The notes under the pieces: generated by a model
Told to the model about the DNA's origin: nothing
What the model saw: only the letters and a program-made list of their open reading frames with translations
The model's database searches: none
Made by a program: the position numbers and the translations under genes
Shown: positions 56,701-58,602 of the stretch, in pieces
Layout of the letters: every line of letters begins with the position of its first letter
Numbering within the stretch: position 1 is the stretch's first letter
Assembly: GCA_009602725.1 (NCBI GenBank)
Contig: WELB01000048.1
Location: 71,789 to 130,390 of the forward strand
DNA: 58,602 nucleotides
Source of the DNA: Spirogloea muscicola
Taxonomy: Eukaryota > Streptophyta > Zygnematophyceae > Spirogloeales > Spirogloeaceae
Direction of reading: 5' to 3'

Positions 56701-57033
56701 CTGCAGCTGCTGCTAGTGCAGGTCTTTTGACTTTGCGCATCCAAAAGACTTGTTGGTACCCCCCTTCCCTCCCCTGACAGCTCTTTCCACCTTCCTAGGA
56801 TCTTGACTCCTTACCAATATTGCAGATTGATGCTTGGCTGGCCACCGCAAAGTGTTAAGAGTAAGAATGTGCTCACTGGTAAATGAGCCACTCTCGCCTA
56901 AGAGGGGCTCTCAATGTTATCATGTGTGAGCTGCATCTAGCAGCACAGAAACACGATTTAAGCTCCGCATCTTTCAGGGGAGGGTCTTTTCTTCCTTCCA
57001 TTTGCCGCCCTGGATTCTGCTAGAAGCCTATCA
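56701..57033. other. 3' flank of the octanoyltransferase gene
   Basis: Nothing recognisable; it presumably contains the 3' UTR. Confidence 0.4.
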
Positions 57034-58211
57034 TCATAGTGAGTCTAAATTATAAGCTGGAAGGGAAGGACAAAGAAATTGGGAATCTGGCATACTAGCA
57101 TCTGAGTGCATGAGCTCAAGGTCGAAGACGGCCGCAAAATGCTCAAGCAAGTGAGCCCGAGCCACGCTCAGGAGCACCTCATCGTTGGCGTCACAACATG
57201 GTGGTTGCATACTGGACGAGCTTGTTACACATTCAGGCAATCCGGGGCCTTTGTGCCATGTATGTGTTCGCTCCCGGAGCAGCTCCTTGACGCTGTTGAC
57301 GGCGCGCCCGGAGATTCCACAAGGCACGATCAGTTCATATGGTGCAAGGGCGGTGGTCACATTTACAGCCACACCATGGTACGTGACCCACTTGGACACC
57401 CGCACGCCAATGGCCGCCACCTTGCCACCATCTGATTGCGCCACCAGACAACGTCGGGTACAATAGACAGAGGTCGGGGCCAACTTTGAAGCTGGCAGAG
57501 CAGGGTAAGTCTAAGTCGCAGCTCACTGTAGACTTGTGGAGGATGAGGGGCACACACAGGGTGCAAGGCATAACCCCCTATGACGCAACGAGAGCTGCAT
57601 ACTGGGACTTAGTATAAACGTGGGACTGCACCGGCCCAGACGCCCGTGAGGCCGTCTTCTCGTGTGGCGCAGATACGAAACGCACTCCAAAGAGCTCGAA
57701 TCACCACCTCCTCCAGTGACCGCAGGTACCAGTGCAAGTCCTGCCGGTGGCGCCGCAGGTCCAGGATAGGGTACAGCACAAGCTGTGTGGGGCATGTGGC
57801 CAACGCCTCACGATGTCAGGGGTGGTGTACGAACAGACAAATCCCAACGACTGGATGCTGCGCTTAATGGCAAAGAGGAGCGAGGAAGCGGCCGAGAACC
57901 TGGCCAGGGCCGTGGTAAGTGACCTCGCCGCCGCGCTCAGTGCGGACTAGCTCCACGGGCGGGCGTGCAGGGTCAAAGCGCAGGTGCTCGAGGCTGCTGC
58001 CCGAGCCAAGCGTGTAGACCGGACGGTGCTGCAGCAGCAAGACCGCGTCATGTTGGCCAGCGTCACCAGATGGCGAAGCTGCTCCAGAGCTCTTGTCGAG
58101 GCCATCCAGGGCAGCGATGCGGGCGGCCACAGCGGCCCGCTGCCAGTCCCACGCCTCCTGGTATGGGACTTCTCTCGCGGACCAGTCGTGGCAATCGCAC
58201 CTGCACACCAT
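57034..58211 (-). CDS. LIP2: Lipoyl(octanoyl) transferase (LipB/LIP2 family)
   Basis: Exons (minus strand): 57900-58211 (5' limit uncertain), 57632-57782 and 57034-57431, in phase for 286 residues from the Met at 58211. Family motifs are [66 protein letters not shown] and [14 protein letters not shown]. The Lys in KVAAIG and the Cys in VPCGI are the catalytic pair. The enzyme moves an octanoyl group from octanoyl-ACP to lipoyl domains such as those of pyruvate dehydrogenase, in plastid or mitochondrion. A targeting sequence would need an upstream exon. Ala-rich sequence at 58240-58564 is a candidate, but in-frame stops show that it is not simply continuous. The C-terminal tail ([20 protein letters not shown]) is a little longer than usual. 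Confidence 0.9.
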
Positions 58212-58602
58212 TGCAACGACATTGGCGACAGCCCTCTCAACTCCGACGCCGTCCAGGCTTGCAAGCCGGCAGGCCGCGGCCGCGAGGCTTCAAGGCATTG
58301 GGGCCGGCAGCTCGCCGACCTGCGAGGTCTCCCAGCTTCGAGCTCCGAGCTCGCGTGTTCCACGTTCGCTGCATTCCACGTTGCCAGCGTAGCCGCAGCG
58401 CTCTTGGCATCGGTGGCTTGCGCCGTGCCAACGCCACCAGCCCCGCGAGCCAGATGAGCCGCCCGAGCTGCGTCCGCCGGCGCTTCAGCTGCTGTCAGTA
58501 CTGCCACCACTGGCCATCGCTGCGCAGCATCAGTCGCGCTCCCGCCGGCGCCGACCTGCGCCACGGGCGCGGCCCGCCGTCGGAGCGCTCGGCCTCGCCC
58601 CG

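Noticed and set aside
1-58602. Bacterial operon or contaminant
   Set aside because: Introns with GT-AG junctions throughout, nuclear-type genes (importin alpha, MYB3R) and plastid transit peptides show eukaryotic nuclear DNA.
1-58602. tRNA, rRNA or riboswitch genes
   Set aside because: I scanned for tRNA-like B boxes, rRNA segments and riboswitch-like cores by eye and saw no convincing case. A tRNAscan or Rfam run would be decisive.

Overview
This is nuclear DNA of a green alga (Chlorophyta) or a close relative. The genes are split by many short GT-AG introns (plus two GC-AG introns). The gene set is photosynthetic and plant-like: chloroplast geranylgeranyl reductase, a plastid acyl carrier protein with transit peptide, a TIC62-like NAD(P)-binding protein, a three-repeat MYB, a plant-type importin alpha, an octanoyltransferase and a SPOT1/At5g58100-like protein. 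GCC/CGG repeats surround several start codons. I cannot fix the genus. The window holds a run of 827 N (24384-25210) and several single N's inside CGG repeats.

Layout. 1-4858 (+): thioredoxin-fold protein with a C-terminal UPF0301 domain. About 5.1-7.4 kb: retrotransposon 3' ends. 8.5-14.3 kb (+): HEAT-repeat protein like PP4 regulatory subunit 1. 14.9-15.9 kb: retrotransposon ends. 15.9-18.7 kb (+): fucosyltransferase-like (GT23-type) enzyme. 20.2-24.2 kb (-): MYB3R transcription factor, convergent with the previous gene, with unassigned exons between them. 25.2-27.6 kb: gap edge, repeats and a decayed Ty3/gypsy reverse transcriptase. 28.5-31.9 kb (-): geranylgeranyl reductase. 32.0-35.1 kb: stacked LINE ends, including a 1.4-kb LINE with a target-site duplication. 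36.0-37.1 kb (-): acyl carrier protein. 37.8-43.2 kb (-): SPOT1-like protein. 44.1-45.2 kb (-): unassigned exons. 45.2-48.2 kb (-): importin alpha. 50.4-54.9 kb (-): TIC62-like protein with a helical N-terminal extension. 57.0-58.2 kb (-): octanoyltransferase.

The genes do not form one pathway. ACP and the octanoyltransferase are related biochemically, since octanoyl-ACP is the donor for lipoylation, but they are 20 kb apart and this is probably chance. From CHLP onward all genes lie on the minus strand.

The most notable content is a LINE system. One family (F2) ends its ORF with SDL-x-LLTRGY-stop. Its short 3' UTR has a GGGCTGG...CCAGCCC stem-loop close to a common 3' end and no poly(A). 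About 28 hairpin copies, several of them weak, lie in both orientations between genes and none in the exon-intron bodies I traced. A second family (F1) shares the ORF end but has a different tail ending in TTTCAAATACACGAAA, and one F1 copy sits inside an F2 tail. Both carry a restriction-like endonuclease region, suggesting a Dualen/RandI- or R2-like LINE.
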